This document shows, one piece after another, positions 8,771 to 15,919 of a stretch of DNA of 64,000 bases. The notes under the pieces are model-generated. The model was given only the letters and a program-made list of their open reading frames with translations, had not been told where the DNA came from and did no database searches. Position 1 is the first letter of the stretch. Every line of letters starts with the position of its first letter. This DNA is from Sphingobacterium arenae. Lineage in GTDB: Bacteria > Bacteroidota > Bacteroidia > Sphingobacteriales > Sphingobacteriaceae. A program made the translations under genes and the position numbers. The stretch spans positions 186,001-250,000 of the forward strand of contig NZ_JACNYK010000006.1 in assembly GCF_014692505.1 (NCBI RefSeq). The letters are read 5' to 3'.

Positions 8771-9175
8771 TTAATGAGGCCCCATCTCATCATTGTAAAG
8801 GACAGGTTTGCCGTCCTCGCAACGTACTCCTTTCGGAGACGTGATAGCTCGACAGTCGGAAATAATATTGTATTTTTTATTATATTCTTCCTCCCGTCGG
8901 GTATATTTTTCAATCAAATCAAGTAATTCACCCGATTCATCAACTGTTTCCGGGTAGGGGATATATTCTTGGGGGCCACCGCACGCCTTGCTTCCTAACG
9001 CCTGTGGACGCCAATCTTTCTCATTTTCACAAGGTATGGCATTTATCTGATCTAATATTTCTTGCCGCATCTCGATTAATCTTTCGCGATCGGATTCTTG
9101 GCCATTGCTAGTTTCCGACTTTTCACAAGCTAATACAATTCCGAGTGTCATCAATAACATTAAAAATCTTTTCAT
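8771..9175 (-). CDS. Small Cys-rich lipoprotein, one repeat unit
   Basis: The 134-residue protein starts with a lipoprotein signal (MKRFLMLLMTLGIVLAC), lipidated at Cys17. The mature part holds a unit with four spaced cysteines: IPCENEKDW, a Cys before GGPQEYIPYP, then SDCRA and VRCEDGKPVL. The same unit appears twice in the neighbouring 239-residue lipoprotein at 9296. I do not recognise the family. The cysteines probably form disulfides in the periplasm or on the outer surface. The gene lies on the same strand as recG but is unlikely to be related in function. Confidence 0.8.
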   Translation of the reverse strand: MKRFLMLLMTLGIVLACEKSETSNGQESDRERLIEMRQEILDQINAIPCENEKDWRPQALGSKACGGPQEYIPYPETVDESGELLDLIEKYTRREEEYNKKYNIISDCRAITSPKGVRCEDGKPVLYNDEMGPH

Positions 9176-9295
9176 GGCATATACATATTTAGTTTATCAT
9201 ATAAAAAAGAACGTACCTATGATATGAAATGCTACTTTTCGTTCGGCTACTTGATAATTATTTTTTTGTGCTATCATAAGATTGCGGATGTAAAC

Positions 9296-10015
9296 CTAAT
9301 ATCCTTTCGTTTTCACTACAGGCTTACCGTCTTCACAAACAATACTATCAAAAGCTTCGTTTTTATGATTATTACAATCTGGTTTTTCCTTATTAATTAT
9401 ATTGGCGCGATGGGTATTGTATAAGGCAATATCAGCTTGTATTGCCGTATCGTTGTTTGCGTATTTGTAGGGTATATAAGAATAACCACAGTCTGTATCG
9501 AGCAGCATAGCATAAGTCCAGCCTTCATTGCTTTCACAAGTTAATTCGGATAAGTATTTTTCAATACGCGGATAGATTATGGCTATTTCAGCTTCGCTGT
9601 CCTCCACATCCAGTTCGCTGATATAAACTAACGAAGCTTTATTGTCTCGGCACTCCAATCGGATAGGTGCATGATGAAACCATTCCCCTCCCCAGCATGG
9701 ATCGATGATTACTCCCTCCGCTATCATTGCCTTGGTGTGTGCTTGATCGAAATAGAGATAGTCCGCCCATAGCTTGTCAAATTTATCTTTTATCGAAGGA
9801 TGCGTTGGAAAATATGTAGGTGCACAGCTATATGGTTCCCCGTAAGTAAAGACAGACCATTCACTAATGTCATTACAGGGGGTACTGGCAATAAGATGAT
9901 CAATTTCCAGTCGTTTTTCAATTGCTAACTTAGACCATTCGTCTGCAGTCTTCTCTTCCTTTTTGCAGCCGAATAATAGGATAGATAGTGTTATAAAAAT
10001 GGTGATTCCCTTCAT
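9296..10015 (-). CDS. Lipoprotein with two Cys-rich repeat units
   Basis: This 239-residue protein has a lipoprotein signal ending LLFGC (Cys17). Two units follow, at about residues 25-125 and 130-239. Each has a helical start, a Cys-x(3-7)-W segment (STPCNDISEW and LTCESNEGW), a Cys-x(2-5)-Y/P loop, a central Cys, and a closing Cys-x-D segment (ECRDNKASL and VCEDGKPVV). The closing VCEDGKPVV is nearly the same as in the protein at 8771. The pair looks like a tandem gene duplication with an internal domain duplication. No function is known to me. Confidence 0.8.
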   Translation of the reverse strand: MKGITIFITLSILLFGCKKEEKTADEWSKLAIEKRLEIDHLIASTPCNDISEWSVFTYGEPYSCAPTYFPTHPSIKDKFDKLWADYLYFDQAHTKAMIAEGVIIDPCWGGEWFHHAPIRLECRDNKASLVYISELDVEDSEAEIAIIYPRIEKYLSELTCESNEGWTYAMLLDTDCGYSYIPYKYANNDTAIQADIALYNTHRANIINKEKPDCNNHKNEAFDSIVCEDGKPVVKTKGY

Positions 10016-10101
10016 CGTTTACATTGCTTTAGTTAATTGTTAACTCCATAAACGTAGAGAAAATATATATTGCTACACGGCGATGAATTAATTTTGCTGG
10101 A

Positions 10102-11034
10102 TTATAGACAGCTTCCGCGTTTACTTTTGATATTATTTTTTAGTGTTTCCCAATTAAAAATAACAATAGCGATTACGATAAAACCATACGCTATAAATTT
10201 ATGGGAATCAACGGTCTCTCCAAAATATGTGACTGCCAAAGAAAAACCTATTAATGGATTTACATACAGCAGAACGCCTGTAGTAGAAGACGATATGCGC
10301 GTCAACGCATACATGCTGAAAAATAAGGGAATGATCGTGAAAACAACGGCTATTGTCAGGATGCTAAACCAAAAAAACGCTTCTTTAGGGAAAGGATGTT
10401 GATTAATAAAAAGCTTCGGGATAACAAATAAAGAACAGCACATCAATTGAACTGCCAGCATATTCAGTTTGTCAAACCCTTGTGACGCACGTTGAACGAT
10501 TAAATACAGGGCGTATAAAGAGGCGATACTCATCGACCAGAGTATATCAATAAGCGAGCCGGTTGCCATTGTAACCGCGCTGATCAAAGCGATGCCAAGA
10601 GCAATCCTTTTAAGTGTGCTTAGTTGTTCTTTGAGGATAAAGAAGGCTGCAATAGCCGTAATAAGCGGGCAAGTAAGATAGGCAAATGCGGCTGACTGCA
10701 CACTGATGTGGTTGACGGCATATATATAGGCGAACCAATTTCCAAAAATCAGTGCAGATGCCAATAAAGTTAACTTAATGGTATGATTTCGATTCCGATC
10801 GGCTAGCTGTTTAAAAATGGCTATATCTCGCTTTAAAAATTGGAATCGGAACAGAAATATAAAGAGCCATATGACAACTAGGGCAACGAGGATACGATAA
10901 TATAAAATATCTTCTGCGGGGTAGGCTTTCACCCACCGGACGGGGATGGCCATAAATCCCCATATTAGCGGGGCTAAAAAAGCCGCAAGAAAATGATTTC
11001 TGCGACTTTCTGTTTTTTCTGGCTGCTGTTCCAC
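10102..11034 (-). CDS. DMT-superfamily (EamA) permease
   Basis: The 310-residue protein has ten hydrophobic segments in two EamA halves, as in RarD/RhaT-like drug/metabolite transporters. The first half contains FLAPLIWGFMAIPVRW and the second half ends with SSTTGVLLYVNPLIGFSLAV, both typical of the family. Substrates of such permeases are usually amino acids, metabolites or drugs, and none can be assigned here. The start codon follows the ridA stop by three bases on the same strand, so the two are likely cotranscribed. Confidence 0.85.
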   Translation of the reverse strand: MEQQPEKTESRRNHFLAAFLAPLIWGFMAIPVRWVKAYPAEDILYYRILVALVVIWLFIFLFRFQFLKRDIAIFKQLADRNRNHTIKLTLLASALIFGNWFAYIYAVNHISVQSAAFAYLTCPLITAIAAFFILKEQLSTLKRIALGIALISAVTMATGSLIDILWSMSIASLYALYLIVQRASQGFDKLNMLAVQLMCCSLFVIPKLFINQHPFPKEAFFWFSILTIAVVFTIIPLFFSMYALTRISSSTTGVLLYVNPLIGFSLAVTYFGETVDSHKFIAYGFIVIAIVIFNWETLKNNIKSKRGSCL

Positions 11035-11037
11035 GTA

Positions 11038-11424
11038 TTACGCTTTCCAGGCAATAACAGAGATCTCTACGTTCACATTTTTAGGAAGTGTCTTGACGGC
11101 TACGGTCTCACGTGCCGGTTGATTTTCTGTGAAATACTGTGCATATACTTCGTTGATCGTAGCGAAATCGTCCATGTTCGAAATAAAAATGCTCGCCTTT
11201 ACAACATCGTTAAGCGTATACCCAGCATGCGTTAAAATCGCTTGTACGTTTTTCAATACCTGATGCGTTTCATCTGCTACGCCACTGTTAATTAATTCCA
11301 TCGTTTCGGGCATCAAAGGAATTTGTCCAGAAACATATAATGTATTTCCTGCTTGGATTGCTTGGTTATAAGGGCCGATTGCTGCCGGAGCCTTCTCGGT
11401 GTTCAGTATTTGTTTGTTTGACAT
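11038..11424 (-). CDS. ridA: RidA family enamine/imine deaminase
   Basis: RidA hydrolyses reactive enamine/imine intermediates such as 2-aminoacrylate made by PLP enzymes, protecting those enzymes in the cytosol. The 128-residue protein has the standard IGPYNQAIQAGNTLYVSGQ start, the active-site Arg in PARETVAVKTLP, and the acidic residue in VEISVIAWK. The length is normal. It lies between a 44-codon membrane-peptide gene upstream (9-base gap) and the DMT permease downstream (3-base gap). Confidence 0.95.
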   Translation of the reverse strand: MSNKQILNTEKAPAAIGPYNQAIQAGNTLYVSGQIPLMPETMELINSGVADETHQVLKNVQAILTHAGYTLNDVVKASIFISNMDDFATINEVYAQYFTENQPARETVAVKTLPKNVNVEISVIAWKA

Positions 11425-11433
11425 GATGATAAG

Positions 11434-11568
11434 TTATTTAGAAAAGAATATTTTATAGATAATGGCCAAAATAAAAACCGTAATGGCAATGATATTCATA
11501 ACCCGCATAGCTCTCCGGTTAAATCGGGAAGATTTAGAAAGTTTCGGTTTCGTATTGTTTCGTTCCAT
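11434..11568 (-). CDS. Small single-span membrane protein (44 residues)
   Basis: The minus strand encodes a 44-residue peptide starting MERNNTKPKLSKSSRFNRR, strongly basic, followed by one hydrophobic segment NIIAITVFILAIIYKIFF and ending in Ser-Lys. The positive-inside rule predicts a cytoplasmic N terminus. It sits nine bases ahead of ridA on the same strand, and a TACTTTTG -7-like box reads toward it at 11607-11600. It is read in the opposite sense to a spurious N-terminal extension of nagA. The charge layout and operon spacing support a real gene; function is unknown. Confidence 0.6.
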   Translation of the reverse strand: MERNNTKPKLSKSSRFNRRAMRVMNIIAITVFILAIIYKIFFSK

Positions 11569-11599
11569 GGTACGAATTTACGATGGAAAATTTAGAAAA

Positions 11600-11607
11600 C
11601 AAAAGTA
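11600..11607 (-). promoter_or_regulatory. Possible -7 box for the small membrane protein-ridA-permease unit
   Basis: On the minus strand the bases read TACTTTTG, matching TAnnTTTG, 32 bases before the 44-codon gene. A -33 box was not evident. Confidence 0.4.
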
Positions 11608-11677
11608 CACATATGAATCCTTTTTAAACTTTGCGTATGTTTATGCCGGTAAAATTTTGCACAAAAATATACGCAAG

Positions 11678-12796
11678 ATGGAAAAAAAGAAAGTGGCTTT
11701 GGTGAATGGTCATATTTTTAATACGGACAATAGCTTCTCGAATCATGCTTTGGTTATGGAGGGTGAAAAGATTAGCGGAATATGTCCTGTCTCTGCTGTC
11801 CCTGCAGAAGCCGAGCGAATCGATGTTGCTGGAGCCAATATCTGCCCGGGGCTGGTCGATCTACAGGTATACGGTTCCGGTGACGATTTGTTCTCTGCCG
11901 AATTAACAACCGAAAGTATTGCTCGGATTGAGCGTCGTCTGTTGTTGCAAGGATGTACTTCTTTTGTGTTGACACTGGCAACGAATACTATACCGGTATT
12001 TAAGGAGGCGATACGTGTGTTTAACAATTACCTGTCGCAATCCGTCCTCGGGTTGCATTTGGAAGGCCCCTTTCTCCATCCCCAAAAAAGAGGCGCACAT
12101 CCCTCCGAGCTCATTGTGCAGTCGTCGGTGGAGCTCATTTCGAATTTGCTGGAGGAGGATCACGGTGCTGTGAAAATGATGACGATTGCTCCGGAACAAG
12201 TCGATGAGGATAGCCTGACGGTGCTTTTAGAAAGATCGATACTGCTTAGTGCAGGACATAGTGCGGCTACCTTTGAACAGGGTATTCAAGGGTTTAATCG
12301 AGGAATAAAAGCCGCTACTCATCTTTGGAACGCAATGTCTGCGTTTCATCATCGTGATACGGGACTTCCTGGAGCTGTGTTTCGCCATCCCGAAGTTGCG
12401 GCATCTATCATTGTAGATGGTATACATGTCGATTTTCAAGCGGTAAAAATTGCGAAGGAATTGATGGGCAGACGTTTGTTTTTGATCACCGATGCGGTAG
12501 CAACATGTACCAAGGGAATTTATCAGCATGTACTTCATGCAGATCATTATGTGTTGCCCAACGGAACACTGAGCGGTTCTGCACTTTCCTTACTTCATGC
12601 TATCCGAAACTGCGTACAACATGTAGATATACCATTAGACGAAGCTATTCGTATGGCAACCTGCTATCCAGCAACTTTAATAGGACGGTCCGATATAGGT
12701 AATCTCGAAGCAGGAACATTAGCAAATGTTTTAGTTTTCGATGCTGATTTTAATGTTCATTCGGTGTATTTCAAGGGAGCGAAGGTGACGGCCTAA
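11678..12796 (+). CDS. nagA: N-acetylglucosamine-6-phosphate deacetylase
   Basis: NagA removes the acetyl group from GlcNAc-6-P to give GlcN-6-P and acetate in the cytoplasm. From the ATG at 11678 the protein has 372 residues, normal for the family. The metal and substrate motifs are all present: HLEGPF, SAGHS, THLWNAM, DGIHV, ITDA and LSGS. The frame stays open for 72 codons upstream, but that part is not NagA-like and overlaps the opposite-strand small membrane gene, so the 11678 start is preferred. The gene leads a run of peptidoglycan amino-sugar genes and would finish the route from MurQ product to GlcN-6-P. NagB is not in the window. Confidence 0.93.
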   Translation: MEKKKVALVNGHIFNTDNSFSNHALVMEGEKISGICPVSAVPAEAERIDVAGANICPGLVDLQVYGSGDDLFSAELTTESIARIERRLLLQGCTSFVLTLATNTIPVFKEAIRVFNNYLSQSVLGLHLEGPFLHPQKRGAHPSELIVQSSVELISNLLEEDHGAVKMMTIAPEQVDEDSLTVLLERSILLSAGHSAATFEQGIQGFNRGIKAATHLWNAMSAFHHRDTGLPGAVFRHPEVAASIIVDGIHVDFQAVKIAKELMGRRLFLITDAVATCTKGIYQHVLHADHYVLPNGTLSGSALSLLHAIRNCVQHVDIPLDEAIRMATCYPATLIGRSDIGNLEAGTLANVLVFDADFNVHSVYFKGAKVTA

Positions 12797-12843
12797 TGGA
12801 TAGCAAGCAATCAATTTAACATTTTCTTCTGACTTAAAAGCAT

Positions 12844-12851
12844 TAGTTTTG
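12844..12851 (+). promoter_or_regulatory. Possible -7 box very close to the GHL10 start
   Basis: The bases TAGTTTTG match TAnnTTTG, but they end only seven bases before the ATG at 12858. If used, the transcript would be leaderless or nearly so. The upstream -33 region (around 12822) is only weakly similar to TTTG. Confidence 0.35.
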
Positions 12852-12857
12852 TATCCT

Positions 12858-14513
12858 ATGAAATATCCAGTAATAGTTGCAGTCATATTGTCGACGGTGT
12901 TGTTCTCTTGTGCTTCCCGCAAGAATAAACGATCAGCAAAGGAATTGAAATCGCCGAATGTAGAAGTCGTGGTCGCGGAAAGCGATGAGGCGAAGGCGGC
13001 ACAAAAAGCGGAAAAAGAATCGGTTCCAATAGACCAACAGACTATTGCGGCTGAAAAGCCTATTGTACAGGAAAAGAAACCAGTTGTGGAAATTCCTTTA
13101 CGCGTAGAATTGCCGACGGTTGATCGAGAATTTAGAGGTGCGTGGGTAGCAACTGTTGCCAACATCAATTGGCCAACAAAAGGAAATTACTCGACCGAGG
13201 CGCAAAAACGGGAGGCCATACAATTGTTGGACTTGTTAAAAGAAAACAATTTTAATGCCGTGATATTTCAGGTCAGGCCCTCTGCAGATGCATTGTACGA
13301 TAGTCCACACGAGCCCTGGTCCTATTTTTTGACAGGGGAAATTGGTAAACGTCCGAACCCGTATTATGATCCTTTAACCTTCTGGGTGGAAGAAGCGCAC
13401 AAACGCGGACTGGAGCTTCATGTATGGTTGAATCCCTACCGTGCACACCATTCCACGGGAGGAGCAGTCACCAGTGAATCTATGGTGCGTAAAGCATCCG
13501 ATATGATGGTCCGGCTTAAAAATGGTATGTATTGGTTTGATCCGGCAAATGTAAAAACGCAAGATCATGCTGCTCGCGTCGTATTGGACATTGTTAAGCG
13601 ATATGATATCGATGGGGTGCATTTTGATGATTACTTTTATCCCTATGCGAGTTACAATGGAGGAGCAGATTTTCCCGATGATACGTCGTGGAATGCTTAT
13701 CGTAAATCAGGAGGGACATTGTCGAGACCAGATTGGCGCAGGGATAACGTGAATCGGTTCATAGAGCGTGTATATAAGGAAATAAAAGCAGAAAAGAATT
13801 TTGTGAAATTTGGATTGAGCCCGTTCGGGATATGGAAGCCGGGTTATCCCGCAGGCATAACAGGCTCTTCCCAATACGACGAGTTGTATGCAGATGCTAA
13901 ATTGTGGTTAAATAAAGGATGGATTGATTATTTTGCACCCCAGTTATACTGGCCTATTGATCCGCCTAGACAAAGTTTTACAGCCCTTTTACGTTGGTGG
14001 GAATCGGAGAACACACATAAGCGACATCTTTGGCCAGGGTTGAATACGGTTGCCGTAAGGGCACCAAACCGAACACAAGAAATTGTCAAACAGATCGAAG
14101 AGACGCGGAAACTCATTCCTAATAGTGTAGGGGCGATCCATTGGAGTATTGCGGGATTAACGAATAGTCCAGGAATGGTACAAGCTGTGAAATCCGGTCC
14201 GTATAATCATCAAGCTTTGATTCCTCGATCGCCGTGGCTTCGTGCTAATCCACTGCTGACACCAAGCCTGTTGTTAACAGAAGAAACCAGCAGCGTATTT
14301 GCTAAGTGGTTACATAAGCAACCTAATGAAGTCTTTCACTGGATTGCCTATGCGCAGTATGGTGATGTTTGGGAGTATGAAATTATAGAGGGGCAACAAA
14401 CAGAAAAAAGCTACCCGAAGGTAAAAAATGGAAGGAAGTTAAAAACCATTGCCGTTAAAGCTGTTGACCGGTTGAGCAACGAAAGCGATTATATCGCTAA
14501 AAAGGTGAAATAA
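12858..14513 (+). CDS. GHL10 (DigH/YngK-type) glycosidase lipoprotein
   Basis: The 551-residue protein has a lipoprotein signal (STVLFSC), a charged linker to about residue 85, and a GHL10/DUF187 TIM-barrel domain. Visible motifs are FRGAWVATVANINWP, FQVRPSADALYDSPHEPW, LHVWLNPYRAHHS, DGVHFDDYFYPY and IDYFAPQLYWP; the acids in HFDDYF are the likely catalytic site. A small beta domain closes the C terminus. The E. coli relative DigH (YddW) cuts peptidoglycan glycans that lack stem peptides. The start at ATG 12858 is chosen over a TTG nine bases earlier because it opens the signal peptide. A terminator follows, and NamZ is the next gene. A second GHL10 gene lies at 28058. Confidence 0.88.
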   Translation: MKYPVIVAVILSTVLFSCASRKNKRSAKELKSPNVEVVVAESDEAKAAQKAEKESVPIDQQTIAAEKPIVQEKKPVVEIPLRVELPTVDREFRGAWVATVANINWPTKGNYSTEAQKREAIQLLDLLKENNFNAVIFQVRPSADALYDSPHEPWSYFLTGEIGKRPNPYYDPLTFWVEEAHKRGLELHVWLNPYRAHHSTGGAVTSESMVRKASDMMVRLKNGMYWFDPANVKTQDHAARVVLDIVKRYDIDGVHFDDYFYPYASYNGGADFPDDTSWNAYRKSGGTLSRPDWRRDNVNRFIERVYKEIKAEKNFVKFGLSPFGIWKPGYPAGITGSSQYDELYADAKLWLNKGWIDYFAPQLYWPIDPPRQSFTALLRWWESENTHKRHLWPGLNTVAVRAPNRTQEIVKQIEETRKLIPNSVGAIHWSIAGLTNSPGMVQAVKSGPYNHQALIPRSPWLRANPLLTPSLLLTEETSSVFAKWLHKQPNEVFHWIAYAQYGDVWEYEIIEGQQTEKSYPKVKNGRKLKTIAVKAVDRLSNESDYIAKKVK

Positions 14514-14542
14514 CACGCCTAAAATTTCATAATTAGATATAA

Positions 14543-14582
14543 AAAAAAGACGCTGCATTATAAAAAAAGTGGCGTCTTTTTT
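14543..14582 (+). terminator. Rho-independent terminator after the first GHL10 gene
   Basis: Arms AAAAAGACGC (14544-14553) and GCGTCTTTTTT (14572-14582) pair around an 18-base loop and end in a T run, about 30 bases after the stop codon. Confidence 0.8.
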
Positions 14583-14611
14583 CTTGTTTTAATTTTTCTT
14601 GTTTATGTTTG
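14583..14611 (+). promoter_or_regulatory. Promoter of namZ
   Basis: CTTG at 14583-14586 and TATGTTTG at 14604-14611 are 17 bases apart, a good fit to the Bacteroidetes -33/-7 pattern. It starts right after the terminator and lies 24 bases before the namZ ATG, so namZ is separately transcribed. Confidence 0.6.
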
Positions 14612-14635
14612 TTATTGAAATAAAAACGCATAAAT

Positions 14636-15862
14636 ATGAAAAGATTTGCCCCTTTATTGCTTTTTTTAGCCGTAGCTATGGCCGCATGTGCCGGCGGAAA
14701 CAAGCAAAACGACGATAAAAACGCAAAAGCTGATAAAGCTCAAGAAAACAATCGAATAATTCCGGGGGCAGATCAGCTTTCTGCTTATTTACCCTTGTTA
14801 AAAGGGAAGAAAGTTGGTTTAATGGGGAATCAGACTTCAATAGTGGGAGACGAGAAAGAACATTTGGTAGATGTGTTGTTACGGGAAAATGTAGATTTGA
14901 AGTTTGCCTTTGCACCCGAGCACGGATTTCGCGGGGATATCGAACGTGGGGAAAAGGTAGATAATACGGTTGATAAAAAAACGGGACTTGCGCTGCACAC
15001 GTTGTATGGTGAAAATGCGAAGGCAGATTCTATCGTGGGATCGGTGGATGTGATGATTTTCGATTTACAGGATGTAGGTGCTCGGTTTTATACGTATGTA
15101 GCCTCTATGCATCGGGTGATGCAGCTTTGTGCAAACCAGGGCAAAAAAGTAATTGTGCTAGATAGACCAAATCCCAATGGAGATCAGGTAGATGGCCCAG
15201 TACGGAAAGACGACAAATTTAAAGCGAACATTAGTTATCATAAAATCGCGATGATTCATGGCTTAACGGTAGGTGAGTTGGCGAAAATGATTAATGGAGA
15301 AGGTTGGTTGGACGATGGTAAACCCTGTGATTTGGAAGTGATTCCCGTAAAGAACTGGGATCATAGCACCCCTTATGAGCTCCCTGTAGTCCCATCACCT
15401 AGCTTACCAAATTATCCGTCTGTAAGATTATACATGTCGCTTTGTCTTTTTGAAGGAACGGATATCAGTATAGGCCGGGGTACAGATTGGCCGTTTCAAG
15501 TAGTGGGTTATCCCGATCCGGTATTCGGCGAATTTACCTTTACACCGGGTACACGGCCGGGAATGGCAGCACACGTAGAACAACAAGATAATTTGTGTTA
15601 CGGAATCGATTTACGCAATGTAGATGCCGTCAACGAAAAATTTACCTTGAAATACTTGTTGGATTTTTATAATAAAATGCCTGATAAAAGCCAGTTTTTC
15701 GCACGTCCAGAGTTTTTCGATAAACTTGCCGGAACCGATGAATTGCGGAAACAAATTCTTGCCGGTAAAACGGAAAGTGAAATTCGCGACAGTTGGGCAG
15801 AAGATTTAAAAGCCTATAAGGAAATGCGGGCAAAATATCTGATGTACGCTGATTTTGAATAA
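14636..15862 (+). CDS. namZ: NamZ exo-beta-N-acetylmuramidase (DUF1343, GH171) lipoprotein
   Basis: NamZ (B. subtilis YbbC) removes MurNAc from the non-reducing end of peptide-free peptidoglycan fragments. This 408-residue protein has a lipoprotein signal ending AMAAC (Cys18) and a full DUF1343 domain: GKKVGLMGNQTSIVG, FAPEHGFRGD, IFDLQDVGARFYTY, VLDRPNPNGDQVDGP, PSPSLPNYPS and EGTDISIGRGTDWPF. The Glu in PEHGF and the acids in DLQDVG are probable catalytic residues. It has its own promoter and is followed by a terminator-like hairpin just before susC. With GHL10, SusCD and MurQ nearby, a role in MurNAc scavenging is strongly suggested. Confidence 0.92.
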   Translation: MKRFAPLLLFLAVAMAACAGGNKQNDDKNAKADKAQENNRIIPGADQLSAYLPLLKGKKVGLMGNQTSIVGDEKEHLVDVLLRENVDLKFAFAPEHGFRGDIERGEKVDNTVDKKTGLALHTLYGENAKADSIVGSVDVMIFDLQDVGARFYTYVASMHRVMQLCANQGKKVIVLDRPNPNGDQVDGPVRKDDKFKANISYHKIAMIHGLTVGELAKMINGEGWLDDGKPCDLEVIPVKNWDHSTPYELPVVPSPSLPNYPSVRLYMSLCLFEGTDISIGRGTDWPFQVVGYPDPVFGEFTFTPGTRPGMAAHVEQQDNLCYGIDLRNVDAVNEKFTLKYLLDFYNKMPDKSQFFARPEFFDKLAGTDELRKQILAGKTESEIRDSWAEDLKAYKEMRAKYLMYADFE

Positions 15863-15872
15863 ATAATAAAAC

Positions 15873-15897
15873 AAAAACACGCCTTTGTGCGTGTTTT
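15873..15897 (+). terminator. Terminator-like hairpin between namZ and susC
   Basis: Arms AAAAACACGC and GCGTGTTTT pair around ctttgt, followed by a short T run. It ends only 22 bases before the susC ATG, so susC expression must involve read-through, an upstream promoter or attenuation. The same hairpin occurs at 21031-21062. Confidence 0.7.
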
Positions 15898-15919
15898 ATA
15901 TACTATAAACTAACTTGCT

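Noticed and set aside
11462..11677. An N-terminal extension of nagA by 72 codons.
   Set aside because: The extra residues are not NagA-like, the family begins at about the ATG at 11678, and the stretch overlaps an opposite-strand small membrane gene.
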